A DNA stretch of 15,256 nucleotides from Thermoplasmata archaeon (GCA_007129655.1 SKVC01000117.1:1-15256); one strand, 5' to 3'. Shown: positions 1 through 8,023, counted from the first letter of the stretch. The notes: generated from the letters alone by a model not told the origin. Numbers and translations are program-made.

Positions 1-809
1 AGAATATTTTTTTCACTCTTGCATAGGTTTTTTTTCCACTTGTAGTTCATATTCTTTGTTTTGTATGATCTCAGTGCCTTCTCAAATGAAGGATAGCTCT
101 CTTCTCTAAGGAATGATAGTACCTCGTTGATTATTTTGATATGGTCTTTGACTAAATCCTCGTATTTTATCTCCATGAAAAACTCGGGTCCAACATTGTT
201 TCCAGCTTCCTTTATCTCTCGGGTTATCAATTTCCATTGCAGTGCAACTATTGCTGCATAGGAACAATTGTATTTTTTGATTTCTTCAACATATTCTTTT
301 TTGAATCCCCAACTCCAATTATGAATTCCTTCCCAGCTGCCCCAATTCGTATGTAAGAAGGAGTTAACCACTGCCCGTCCGTCCCTCAATATATGTATAA
401 ATTTTGCTTCAGGAAAAATCTCCTTGAAGTAGGGTATCATGGACCAACCGGTGTATTTCGCTAGCAGCCGTTTTTTGCCTGATCTATTTTTAACCAATCT
501 CCGTATCTGTGCCCGTTTTTTCTCTGTAACGTCCTCCTTCCTAAGCGAACGAAAAGGACTCAAAAGAGCCGGATCGGCCTTTTCCCATTGCGAGTATGCT
601 TCCGAAGGCTGAACTCTAGGTTCCAATATACCATAGATAATTGGATTAGATACGAACGAAGATACAACTTTAAAAAAAGTACTGTTTGGCCATTTTTGTT
701 CCATACGGGTAAACCAATTGAAGGAATGATGGTGAGCTAACATTCGGTAAAACAACTGAGAGCCACACCGACCGGTACAAACAATGAACACGGGTTTGAT
801 ATCTTCCAT
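1..809 (-). CDS. Sulfotransferase family protein, 3' end cut by window edge
   Basis: This is an open frame of 269 codons with no stop, running off the left edge. It begins at an ATG whose complement is at 807-809. The N-terminus has the 5'-phosphosulfate-binding loop of PAPS sulfotransferases (CTGRCGSQLFYRML, residues 11-24). A 3'-phosphate-binding motif follows at about 139-151 (HILRDGRAVVNSF, with the typical Arg and Ser), and YEDLVKD lies at 216-222. These are hallmarks of the Sulfotransfer_3 type, which moves sulfate from PAPS to a hydroxyl or amine, often on a glycan. The family is usually 260-330 residues, so little is missing. A box A at 831-840 supports the start and a leaderless transcript. 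It diverges from a methyltransferase and lies in a region with a flippase and a GT-B-like enzyme, so a role in sulfating a surface glycan is inferred. The acceptor cannot be read from the sequence. Confidence 0.85.
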   Translation of the reverse strand, partial: MEDIKPVFIVCTGRCGSQLFYRMLAHHHSFNWFTRMEQKWPNSTFFKVVSSFVSNPIIYGILEPRVQPSEAYSQWEKADPALLSPFRSLRKEDVTEKKRAQIRRLVKNRSGKKRLLAKYTGWSMIPYFKEIFPEAKFIHILRDGRAVVNSFLHTNWGSWEGIHNWSWGFKKEYVEEIKKYNCSYAAIVALQWKLITREIKEAGNNVGPEFFMEIKYEDLVKDHIKIINEVLSFLREESYPSFEKALRSYKTKNMNYKWKKNLCKSEKNI

Positions 810-830
810 GTTGTCTTATTGAGTTCATAG

Positions 831-840
831 ATTTAAATAT
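831..840 (-). promoter_or_regulatory. Box A for the sulfotransferase
   Basis: On the minus strand this reads ATATTTAAAT, close to the archaeal box A consensus. It is centred about 26 bases before the ATG at 809, so transcription would start at or near the start codon. Confidence 0.6.
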
Positions 841-871
841 GACTGTCAAGCGGGCTTATTCGCCTTAATCC

Positions 872-897
872 TCTCTCTTAACTTGAGTATAGAGAGA
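872..897. repeat. Inverted repeat upstream of the methyltransferase promoter
   Basis: TCTCTCT at 872-878 and AGAGAGA at 891-897 form a perfect 7-base inverted repeat separated by 12 bases. It lies directly upstream of the box A at 901-908, in the divergent promoter region. It may be a regulator-binding site. The simple dinucleotide content means chance is possible. Confidence 0.4.
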
Positions 898-900
898 ATA

Positions 901-908
901 TTTATATT
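901..908 (+). promoter_or_regulatory. Box A for the methyltransferase at 929
   Basis: TTTATATT is centred about 24 bases before the ATG at 929. This fits an archaeal leaderless promoter. Confidence 0.6.
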
Positions 909-928
909 ATGTATATATATGCTAAATA

Positions 929-1666
929 ATGCCCCTTGATGAAGCCGAATTGGAATACTTCAATAGAGGTAAGACAGAGAACCCAAGATTCTGGGATAGA
1001 TTAGGCGGTGAACCCTCCTTCGAAGATATAAAGATCCTAGATTTAGGCTGCGGTCATGGCAGTCTCTGCGTCTATATGGCTTCCAAAGGTGCCAAACATG
1101 TTATCGGAATAGACATAAATAAAGAATTGATCAACTTTGCACGAGAAAACGTTTCAAAGAATTTTCCTCATTTAGAAGATGGTATTACCTTTCTATGCTG
1201 TGAAGTTTCCGAATTACCGGAAAACGAATTCGATATAATTGTATCAAAAGATACCTTCGAACACATCATCGACTTGGATAAAGTTTTAGACGAAATGAAA
1301 ACAAGGTTGAAGAAGGGTGGTAGGATATACGTAGGTTTTGGTCCTCTTTACAACAGTCCTCATGGTGACCATGGTCGAGCGAAGGCGGTTATACCTTGGG
1401 GCCATATTATATTTCCCGAATCCATATTGATTAAAAGATTGAATAAAAAATCACAGAAGAAGATAACTAGTATTCAGGATTTGGGGCTGAATAAACTGTC
1501 TTTAGCGGAATATTTAAGGATATTTAATCAAAGCGATTTGAGTATTATTTTTCTTCGCGTGAATGCGAGCAGCAAAACATCATCAAAGTTATTTTCCCAG
1601 ATACGCCGCATTCCATTTCTCGAAGAATATTTTTCACATAACATCTATTGCGTATTAGAGAGATAA
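929..1666 (+). CDS. Class I SAM-dependent methyltransferase
   Basis: This 245-residue protein has the Rossmann-fold SAM site. Motif I is DLGCGHG at residues 38-44, and the acidic residue after strand 2 is D62 in IGIDIN. The segment FDIIVSKDTFEHI near 99-111 carries the position of motifs II/III. The C-terminal third (about 140-245) has no recognisable signature and probably holds the acceptor-binding part. It resembles methyltransferases found in polysaccharide clusters, and its neighbours (sulfotransferase, flippase, GT-B-like enzyme) suggest methylation of a sugar, but this is inference. The ATG at 929 is chosen because box A lies about 24 bases upstream; the nearby ATG at 919 is in another frame. 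Its last 22 bases overlap the convergent surface-protein gene. Confidence 0.85.
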   Translation: MPLDEAELEYFNRGKTENPRFWDRLGGEPSFEDIKILDLGCGHGSLCVYMASKGAKHVIGIDINKELINFARENVSKNFPHLEDGITFLCCEVSELPENEFDIIVSKDTFEHIIDLDKVLDEMKTRLKKGGRIYVGFGPLYNSPHGDHGRAKAVIPWGHIIFPESILIKRLNKKSQKKITSIQDLGLNKLSLAEYLRIFNQSDLSIIFLRVNASSKTSSKLFSQIRRIPFLEEYFSHNIYCVLER

Positions 1667-4600
1667 TCTATCTTCCAAATAACCGTGTCTGGTGCGCTGC
1701 TATAGATACAATATCCATTACCCGGTTCGAATGTGAAGTTCCCCGGATCGTAATCATAATCTAAGAGATATGTCGCCGATGCATTGAAGTAACCTATTTT
1801 ATTGACCTCTACCGGTAATCCATTATTACCGGCTTCCGCACTGGGGAATCCAATCATGTTCCAACCCGGTTCGAGCTTTATCCAGGAGCGGTAAGGTTTT
1901 GTACCTCTTACGGTTAGATTATCCTCCGTATTCATATATATCCACATGCCCATTGTATGATCCCATGAATCCAGTCTGTTGAAATGAGCAGCCCTTCCCG
2001 AAACGTAACTTCTCCACTGCTCATTGCAGGAATCATAGTACATTAACTTATCATAACTACCGTCGATACCGCCTTCGGGATCATCGAGTATATCCGGAAT
2101 ACCAGAATTATTTGGAACTATGTATGTTGAGACGAAGTTCCAACCGGTATTTAGTGATATTGTATGGGTCATGTTTTTAAGGCTGGCGTAATAGATGTCT
2201 GATAGATGGGTAAGTAACGGATTGTAATGCAGGTATAGAAAACCATATATCTCCGGGTCGATCAACATTATATCTGTTCCTAAGCGAAACCAATTGAATG
2301 TACCGTTGTCGTTGAAGAATACGTTGGAGAAAGCGAATTCGTTTATGTGTGAAGCATCTCTGTTTGTCGTGTTGTAAAGAGACCGGACCAATCCGTATGT
2401 CAACAGCATACCTGAACCACCATTGTTTGTGTCGATGGCGCTTCTGACAGTCATGTGATTCTCTATATAATCTGAGTAATTCTGTATAGCGGAGCTTATG
2501 TTCTTCCAGTTAAGATAGGTATTAACATTGGCCAACTCCATAACTGTTAGCGCTGCATAGTGCATGTGCCTCCTTCGCCACGGATCTCCATAGTGTGCTT
2601 GGTCAAAATAACTGAAATAAGGCCAAGTACCCTTCGATTCACCGGAATCTATCTGATCGTTCAGTACATATTCTATACAGGTGTAAATATGCGGTAACAA
2701 CCGGTCGTCCCCTTTATAAGTACTGTTCAAGTTCTCGTCAAAGTACGCCTTAGTTAGCAATCGTCCCATTTGTATATATCCATTTACGAACAGGAAAGGA
2801 AAATTTTTACTTGTACCCCTTTCTCCGGTTTCCGGATCGGTCGACTCCCACGGAACGGTGTAGTTTACTCCGCCGTGGAAGGTAACGTTAACCATGGCCA
2901 CTTTATTTAATATGAATTCAATCGCATCGTCGGCCACATTTCGATAAGTTTCATTTCCCGTGTAGAGATACGCTTGTTGTAACGCGATACCCGTCCTCGC
3001 TTGTCTGTGCGTACCCCACTCGTGATAAGTATTTTCATACAGACCTAGTACCTGATGATCTGAGCTGCGGTTGAAGAGTCCGTATTCATCTCTGAACCCC
3101 AAAACATAATCGATTTGTCGTTCACCACGTTCGTAATAACTGTAATTCCCTGTAATATCATGCATGGAGTAGTAAACCGTTCCTATCTCTGTAAGTACCG
3201 ATAATGCCCAGTTTTGATATATTGTGTAATGCCCGTCGCCGTCCTCGTTGGCAACCCCGTATTCGGCCATCTGGATTATCTTTTCTCGGTGGCCAGGATA
3301 TTCCACAATTGTTTCGTTGTAGTACCCGGCGAAGAATACGGTAGACCAGGCCTTTAGATTATCTTCACTCATCGATTGAACGAAATCCAGTTCCGCCCTT
3401 ATTTTACCGTAACCTTCTACATCGGGTATCCAGGTCCACGAAAATTCCGTGTCATCATCTGCAGGAACATCGATATAAAATGACTCCAACGGAATATCAC
3501 CGAAGTAGAATGTTATGTTACCAGTGTAATTTGAATCAAGCCGATTGTGTACAGTCGCGTTCACGGTTATGTTGTGAGGTTCCCAATCGTTGTTAACAGG
3601 TACATATGAAAGTGGAGAAGCAGATATGTTGGTAACGAACAACCGTTCTTCAATCGAAGTATTAACTCGTATATGATTGTAAAAAGAAGGCGAGAAGTAG
3701 GTAGTTTTATTATTAGCGGTGATACCGTAGTTCATTTCAAAAACATCATCAGAATTTTCCACGAGCCACAGTAATGGAACGTTCCTTATCCTGCCTTCTT
3801 CGTCGGTGATGTATCCTTTACTAAATCCGGTTGTCGCAGAGAACACTTCTGCGGATTCGTTTACCAATGGTCCGCTTTCGTTGAACAAAGTAAAATCGTG
3901 TATGTATGAAATCCTTAATATACCGTTCACGCTCCAGCTCTCGTAGGTGGTGTTGGTCAAGGTAAGATTTCCGTTATTACCCACGTCGATATCTTTACCA
4001 CGGTTATCGGTGAATGTGGAATTTTCAATATTTACCGTCGTGGATGTACCGGAAAGTACGACACCTCTATTTCCCATGTTCTTTACAGTGATGTTATCGA
4101 TTTTTGAATTGAGCATATCTCCGGCATCGTGGAATACAATACCGTTCGTTCCCCCGGTGAATACAGAATTCGCTAAATTCACCTCTGCACCGTAGATTTC
4201 AACACCCATCTCTCCAACTCTAATATTGTGCCACCCTACTGATTTTATCGTACTGTTATGTATTTTCAGGCTCCCTCCGTCATTCATGATCCCATAGCGG
4301 TTAGGACCTTCCCACCAATATTTTTCTTCCTCTATACTATCAACAATTGATCGAGTTATGTTCAATCTACCGATAGAATTTACCTTCAAGGTCTTCAAAT
4401 GTTTTAGGTAAAGCGTTTCGTTGTGAATATCGAGATCACCCTCGATAACAACATTGGCATAGCAGTATGTGGTGGAGTTACTTCCGTAATACACTATCAC
4501 ACTTTGATTATCGACATCATCCGCGATGGATTCCAGGGTATTACCAGTACCGGATACGTAGATAGTATCTGTCTCGGAGTCATATGTGGCAGATAGAATT

Positions 4601-4698
4601 TCTGGCGGTTCATCGGCAGTTAAAAAGTTGCCTGAAATAGGGGTGATTAGGACGCATATTATCGTCATCAACGCGATGAACTTGAACCACCGTTTCAT
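1645..4698 (-). CDS. Secreted multidomain surface protein (beta-helix, CARDB, alpha/alpha-toroid, GWN module)
   Basis: This protein has 1017 residues. A signal peptide covers residues 1-28 (KR-rich start, hydrophobic 8-23). Beta-helix-like repeats with many N-x-S/T sites span about 80-255. A CARDB/Ig-like domain lies at about 370-440. An alpha-helical region at about 465-840 has recurring patterns such as NWALSVL, GIALQQAYLYTGN and HMHYAALTVMELA, typical of alpha/alpha-toroid (six-hairpin) glycan-active enzymes or lyases. The C-terminus (847-1017) is a two-part GWN module (GWN at 852-854 and 945-947). There is no C-terminal membrane helix. Dozens of sequons suggest heavy N-glycosylation. It has its own box A (4721-4728) and follows the flippase gene on the same strand. 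A role in binding, cutting or epimerising an extracellular polysaccharide is possible, but no catalytic residue can be assigned by eye. It could instead be structural. Confidence 0.85.
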   Translation of the reverse strand: MKRWFKFIALMTIICVLITPISGNFLTADEPPEILSATYDSETDTIYVSGTGNTLESIADDVDNQSVIVYYGSNSTTYCYANVVIEGDLDIHNETLYLKHLKTLKVNSIGRLNITRSIVDSIEEEKYWWEGPNRYGIMNDGGSLKIHNSTIKSVGWHNIRVGEMGVEIYGAEVNLANSVFTGGTNGIVFHDAGDMLNSKIDNITVKNMGNRGVVLSGTSTTVNIENSTFTDNRGKDIDVGNNGNLTLTNTTYESWSVNGILRISYIHDFTLFNESGPLVNESAEVFSATTGFSKGYITDEEGRIRNVPLLWLVENSDDVFEMNYGITANNKTTYFSPSFYNHIRVNTSIEERLFVTNISASPLSYVPVNNDWEPHNITVNATVHNRLDSNYTGNITFYFGDIPLESFYIDVPADDDTEFSWTWIPDVEGYGKIRAELDFVQSMSEDNLKAWSTVFFAGYYNETIVEYPGHREKIIQMAEYGVANEDGDGHYTIYQNWALSVLTEIGTVYYSMHDITGNYSYYERGERQIDYVLGFRDEYGLFNRSSDHQVLGLYENTYHEWGTHRQARTGIALQQAYLYTGNETYRNVADDAIEFILNKVAMVNVTFHGGVNYTVPWESTDPETGERGTSKNFPFLFVNGYIQMGRLLTKAYFDENLNSTYKGDDRLLPHIYTCIEYVLNDQIDSGESKGTWPYFSYFDQAHYGDPWRRRHMHYAALTVMELANVNTYLNWKNISSAIQNYSDYIENHMTVRSAIDTNNGGSGMLLTYGLVRSLYNTTNRDASHINEFAFSNVFFNDNGTFNWFRLGTDIMLIDPEIYGFLYLHYNPLLTHLSDIYYASLKNMTHTISLNTGWNFVSTYIVPNNSGIPDILDDPEGGIDGSYDKLMYYDSCNEQWRSYVSGRAAHFNRLDSWDHTMGMWIYMNTEDNLTVRGTKPYRSWIKLEPGWNMIGFPSAEAGNNGLPVEVNKIGYFNASATYLLDYDYDPGNFTFEPGNGYCIYSSAPDTVIWKIDYLSNTQ
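1648..2160 (-). other. C-terminal paired GWN module, copy 1
   Basis: Residues 847-1017 of the surface protein contain two tandem segments starting GWNFVS and GWNMIGFPS, with GRAAHFN and GMWIYM between them and EPGNGYCIY near the end. The same order of motifs forms the C-terminus of the beta-helix protein at 13088-14791. It is a mobile surface module seen in archaeal secreted proteins. Its function is unknown; anchoring or binding is inference. Confidence 0.7.
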
Positions 4699-4720
4699 AT
4701 AATATTCACATCTTTTTTGG

Positions 4721-4728
4721 TATATAAA
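4721..4728 (-). promoter_or_regulatory. Box A for the large surface protein
   Basis: The minus strand reads TTTATATA, centred about 27 bases before the ATG at 4698. This gives a leaderless or near-leaderless transcript and separates the gene from the flippase operon upstream. Confidence 0.6.
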
Positions 4729-4748
4729 CTCTATTGGAATTTATGATA

Positions 4749-6170
4749 TTAAAATCCGATGGCTCTTCTCATCACAGTTATGTCTTCTTTGGTTATACCT
4801 TTGAGAGCGTACAAAACTACAAAATACAATATAACCGCAAGTGGTAATCCGATCATACCGATAGGGGCATACAAAACGACTGCCATCACTCCGCAAGCCA
4901 GCCATGGTTTCCAAAGTAAGGATAAATCCAGAGGCTGCATGAATGTAGTTACCGAATGGTAGTTGGTAAAGAAGTGTACCATCTCTGCAACAACTATCGC
5001 TGTAGCAGCACCTATTACTCCGTACCTAGGTATCAATAAAATTCCACTTGATATCAATACCAGGGAAGCCCAAATCAAATTATTCGATGATGTTTTAGTT
5101 CTATCGCTTCCCCAGAGCACCATCTTAAGACTACCGTTCATGAAAAGGAATGGGATGGTCCAGATCATAGTTTTGAACACAGCTACTGTATCCCGGTACT
5201 CCCCTCTATACAGTATCCCCAGTATATCCTCTGCAATTATGTACAGACCGATGGTTAGAGGGATGGATAATATCAGAAGATAGCGCAGTGAGTATTCATA
5301 GGCGGTTTTCATAACATCTTTATCTGACTTTGAAAACTTGGAAAAAAGGGGATACAGTGCTCGTCCGAAGGAATATGGGATCGCTCCGAAGAAAACTATT
5401 ATTTTCCAGCTTGCACTGTAAATACCGGTTTCGAAATCACCTCTTATGGTAGATAGAAGCAAAATTATGATATGTCCGTATATCACACTCACCACGATGA
5501 ACACCATGAACGGCGAGGCCTTTTTGATCAATGGATTCCATGACGATACCTTCGGTCTGTTTATTTTTCCATTTAATTTTATACGGTAAACCATAGCGGA
5601 TACGACAAGATTCAGTATGTATGTAAATAGAAGTAGGATCAATATCTTAAAAAGCTCGAATCCTAACATTATCCCCATCACTCCTAAGGATAGGAAAAAA
5701 CATCTCCAGACAATGTTGGTCAATGCATGGAGTTCCATCCGTTCATTGGCCTGGAATATGGCAATAAAAGAATTAGATATCTTCTCAAGCACGATCATCG
5801 AACCAGCCAACAGAAGTATAGATAGGCTCATCCCCGTCGGTATATTATTCAATAATATTTTAAAAAGTAATGCGAGGATCCCCAGTGTAATAATTCCAAA
5901 AAGTGTTCGTATTGTTAGCATATTGCCTAATATGGAGGGACCTTTTGAAGGATCTCTCGATACCTCCCTAACCGCTAGTTCGTCGAACCCCCAGTCCACC
6001 ATTACAACGGCAACGTAAGAGATCGCCATGGCAAAGTTGAATACACCGAAGGATTCCGGTAAAAGGTGGTTAGCGAGTAATATGATGAACAATGCAGTAA
6101 GCACTCTGGAAAAGAACATGGCGATCACGAGCCAGCTTGTGTTCCGAGCAACCTTAACCGAACGTTTCAC
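4749..6170 (-). CDS. Polysaccharide flippase of the MOP superfamily (Wzx/RfbX type)
   Basis: This 473-residue membrane protein consists of about 12-14 hydrophobic segments. The N-terminus (VKVARNTSWLVIAMFFSRVL, residues 6-25) and the segment FGVFNFAMAISYVAVVMVDWG (split around residue 50) are typical of oligosaccharide flippases, as is VREVSRDP near 68-74. Such proteins move lipid-linked oligosaccharides across the cytoplasmic membrane. The length is normal. The start codon is GTG (6170-6168), 21 bases after the stop of the DUF354 gene, so the two are very likely one transcript; no strong Shine-Dalgarno is visible. The adjoining glycosyltransferase-like, methyltransferase and sulfotransferase genes support export of a decorated glycan, either for N-glycosylation of surface proteins or for a capsule. 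Confidence 0.9.
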   Translation of the reverse strand: MKRSVKVARNTSWLVIAMFFSRVLTALFIILLANHLLPESFGVFNFAMAISYVAVVMVDWGFDELAVREVSRDPSKGPSILGNMLTIRTLFGIITLGILALLFKILLNNIPTGMSLSILLLAGSMIVLEKISNSFIAIFQANERMELHALTNIVWRCFFLSLGVMGIMLGFELFKILILLLFTYILNLVVSAMVYRIKLNGKINRPKVSSWNPLIKKASPFMVFIVVSVIYGHIIILLLSTIRGDFETGIYSASWKIIVFFGAIPYSFGRALYPLFSKFSKSDKDVMKTAYEYSLRYLLILSIPLTIGLYIIAEDILGILYRGEYRDTVAVFKTMIWTIPFLFMNGSLKMVLWGSDRTKTSSNNLIWASLVLISSGILLIPRYGVIGAATAIVVAEMVHFFTNYHSVTTFMQPLDLSLLWKPWLACGVMAVVLYAPIGMIGLPLAVILYFVVLYALKGITKEDITVMRRAIGF

Positions 6171-6191
6171 GGGCCTATGTAGGTGCGGATT

Positions 6192-7205
6192 TTATAAAAA
6201 CTCTTCCGATAGACGTATCATCCAATCGGTAACGTCTATTTTTTCCTTCAGTAATTTTTCACGTGCTCTCTTCGTCTTCAAAATACCGCCGAATACCCTT
6301 TCCGCATGTTCAAGAGCTTTATCCACTGAATCCACGGTAACTCCGATACCATACCTTCTTTCCTGATCATCCAGGTAGCCCCTTCTATTTCCGGAGATGT
6401 ATACCCAGGGAACTCCTAAGACACCGGCTTCAGAGGCGGCGGTGGCACCCTCGCCAACGTACAGGGCAGCGAAGGCGAGAACGTCATGATAGTGATGTTC
6501 TGGGATATTCAAACGATTTTTCTGTAGCTCGACCGGTAACTCACCTTCGGTGTCCACCAATACCTTACCGTATTTGGAGAGTTCACGAACGAGTTTAATT
6601 TTATCGTTATAGGTCAAAACTGCCTCTCCGGTTTGGTGACTCGCATCTAATGTTGAGAACCGTACAACTATGTATTCACCCGGTTTCACTCCCAAGCCAT
6701 TAATTCTATCTTTATCCGCCTCGAATCTTTTGGGATGAAGGTAAGCGAGTTCGTGATACCCCGGGTACGGTCGATGCTTGCTTTTTGGAACTCTACCGTA
6801 GTAACAATCCGGGGTGGCGATCACCGTAGCGAATGGAAATGTGAGTACGTTCGTCATAACGGCGTTTTCCGTATCCATGTAATCTATGGAGGGAACTCCC
6901 AGGGCGGCCCCGGCATGAACGGAATAAAGTCCGCCTATGGATGCCGTAAGGTCCGGTTTAAACTGTTTCGCCATATTCAACAACCCGAGGTCGTTCAAAA
7001 TTATCCCGCATGCCTTTGAGGGTCTATCCGGATATGTTCTACCGAAGATTTCATATGGTATCCCATAAAGGTCGAGAAGTCTGGTAGTGTTCTCTCTCAT
7101 CTTTACGCATACCTTGAATTCGTGCCCTCTGCTTTCCATCTCGTCTATGAAGTGCCTGAAGAAGTGCACGTGGGCCGGATGTCCTATGACCACCAAGAGC
7201 TTCAA
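6192..7205 (-). CDS. DUF354 family protein, GT-B-like (UDP-GlcNAc 2-epimerase/glycosyltransferase fold)
   Basis: This 337-residue protein opens with KLLVVIGHPAHVHFF (residues 2-16), the signature start of DUF354. IDYMDTENA at 107-115 matches the family's 'DTE' motif. A C-terminal Rossmann half has GEGATAASEAGVLGVPWVYI (251-270), the nucleotide-sugar binding region of GT-B proteins. The family is found in archaeal and bacterial polysaccharide clusters; the exact reaction is not established. The start is a TTG at 7205-7203: no ATG or GTG is in frame between it and the promoter, GGTGG lies about 5 bases upstream, and the protein begins exactly where relatives do. It is the first gene of a two-gene unit with the flippase and is divergent from the methyltransferase at 7312. 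Confidence 0.85.
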   Translation of the reverse strand: MKLLVVIGHPAHVHFFRHFIDEMESRGHEFKVCVKMRENTTRLLDLYGIPYEIFGRTYPDRPSKACGIILNDLGLLNMAKQFKPDLTASIGGLYSVHAGAALGVPSIDYMDTENAVMTNVLTFPFATVIATPDCYYGRVPKSKHRPYPGYHELAYLHPKRFEADKDRINGLGVKPGEYIVVRFSTLDASHQTGEAVLTYNDKIKLVRELSKYGKVLVDTEGELPVELQKNRLNIPEHHYHDVLAFAALYVGEGATAASEAGVLGVPWVYISGNRRGYLDDQERRYGIGVTVDSVDKALEHAERVFGGILKTKRAREKLLKEKIDVTDWMIRLSEEFL

Positions 7206-7236
7206 ATTGCCACCACACGGGCATAAAATCCAGAGG

Positions 7237-7244
7237 ATATAAAA
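7237..7244 (-). promoter_or_regulatory. Box A for the DUF354-flippase unit
   Basis: The minus strand reads TTTTATAT, centred about 35 bases before the TTG start. This leaves a leader of about 10 bases with a GGTGG Shine-Dalgarno-like stretch, unlike the leaderless neighbours. Confidence 0.5.
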
Positions 7245-7279
7245 TTACCCCTGAGAAAGAATTACTCTTCCACAAAATG

Positions 7280-7287
7280 TTATATAT
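7280..7287 (+). promoter_or_regulatory. Box A for the methyltransferase at 7312
   Basis: TTATATAT is centred about 28 bases before the ATG at 7312. This position favours that ATG over the in-frame TTG at 7306. Confidence 0.6.
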
Positions 7288-7311
7288 TTTCGTGTACATG
7301 TCTTTTTGATC

Positions 7312-7965
7312 ATGAGCGATAAAAGATCCGTCAGCAAGAAACGTAAGATAATCTCCGCCCTAAAGAACAGATTTTTTCCAGGTAGCAAGAGGTACTGGGA
7401 AGAAAGATACAGAGAAGGCCGTGACTCCGGTGTAGGATCATACGGTAAAATCGCGGAATTCAAGGCCGAAGTGATCAACGAATCTGTGAGAGAGAACGAA
7501 ATCGAATCCGCCATAGAATTCGGCTGCGGTGACGGAAATCAATTATCCCTTTTCGATATTACCAATTATGTGGGTCTCGATATCTCTGAAAAAGCTATAG
7601 AATTGTGTAAGAAACGTTTTCAACACGACGATAGCAAAAGATTCTTTTTGTACGAGCCGGAGAATTTTGATCGTAGTTTTCCGGAATTTAAGGCCGAACT
7701 GGCTCTATCCCTGGACGTCATCTTTCATATCATCGAGGACGACATCTACGAACTGTACATGGAACATTTATTCTCCGGTGCTGAAAGGTTTGTGATGATC
7801 TATTCGGACGACACCGACACTAAACAGAGGTATCATGTAAAGCGTAGAAAATTCACCAGATGGATAGAGAAAAACGCGGATGGATGGAAATTGGTCAAAC
7901 GGATAGAAAATCGGTATCCGGAGATATCTCACTCGGATTTCTATGTTTACGGAAAATCTCCATAA
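7312..7965 (+). CDS. SAM-dependent methyltransferase
   Basis: This 217-residue protein starts with a basic segment (1-28) followed by KRYWEERYREG (26-36), common in small methyltransferases. Motif I is EFGCGDG at 69-75 and the acidic residue after strand 2 is D90 in YVGLDIS. ALSLDVIFHIIEDD (131-144) fits motif II/III. The C-terminal segment with KRRKFTRWIEKNADGW (177-192) is probably part of the substrate lid. ATG 7312 is preferred to TTG 7306 because the box A at 7280-7287 then gives a leaderless transcript. It is divergent from the DUF354 gene, so a sugar or glycan acceptor is likely, though a small metabolite cannot be excluded. It is distinct in sequence from the methyltransferase at 929. 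Confidence 0.8.
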   Translation: MSDKRSVSKKRKIISALKNRFFPGSKRYWEERYREGRDSGVGSYGKIAEFKAEVINESVRENEIESAIEFGCGDGNQLSLFDITNYVGLDISEKAIELCKKRFQHDDSKRFFLYEPENFDRSFPEFKAELALSLDVIFHIIEDDIYELYMEHLFSGAERFVMIYSDDTDTKQRYHVKRRKFTRWIEKNADGWKLVKRIENRYPEISHSDFYVYGKSP

Positions 7966-7968
7966 ATC

Positions 7969-7980
7969 AACAATATTGTT
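7969..7980. repeat. 12-base perfect palindrome between genes
   Basis: AACAATATTGTT lies 3 bases after the methyltransferase stop and about 35 bases before the Nudix box A. It could be a protein-binding site or chance; there is no following T-run to suggest a terminator. Confidence 0.3.
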
Positions 7981-8015
7981 CGAAAACCATCCTTTCTAAA
8001 ATATAGTTAAAAGAA

Positions 8016-8023
8016 CTTATTTA
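8016..8023 (+). promoter_or_regulatory. Box A for the Nudix hydrolase
   Basis: CTTATTTA is centred about 25 bases before the ATG at 8045. The match to consensus is weaker than at other promoters here. Confidence 0.45.

Noticed and set aside
3947..4195. Plus-strand open frame inside the large surface-protein gene
   Set aside because: It is antisense to a long gene with clear domains; its low-complexity translation matches no family.
7051..7299. Minus-strand open frame overlapping the start of the DUF354 gene, with ATG starts
   Set aside because: It runs in another frame over clear DUF354 sequence, and its translation has no family features.
7306..7311. TTG start two codons upstream for the methyltransferase
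   Set aside because: Box A spacing favours the ATG at 7312 and a leaderless transcript.
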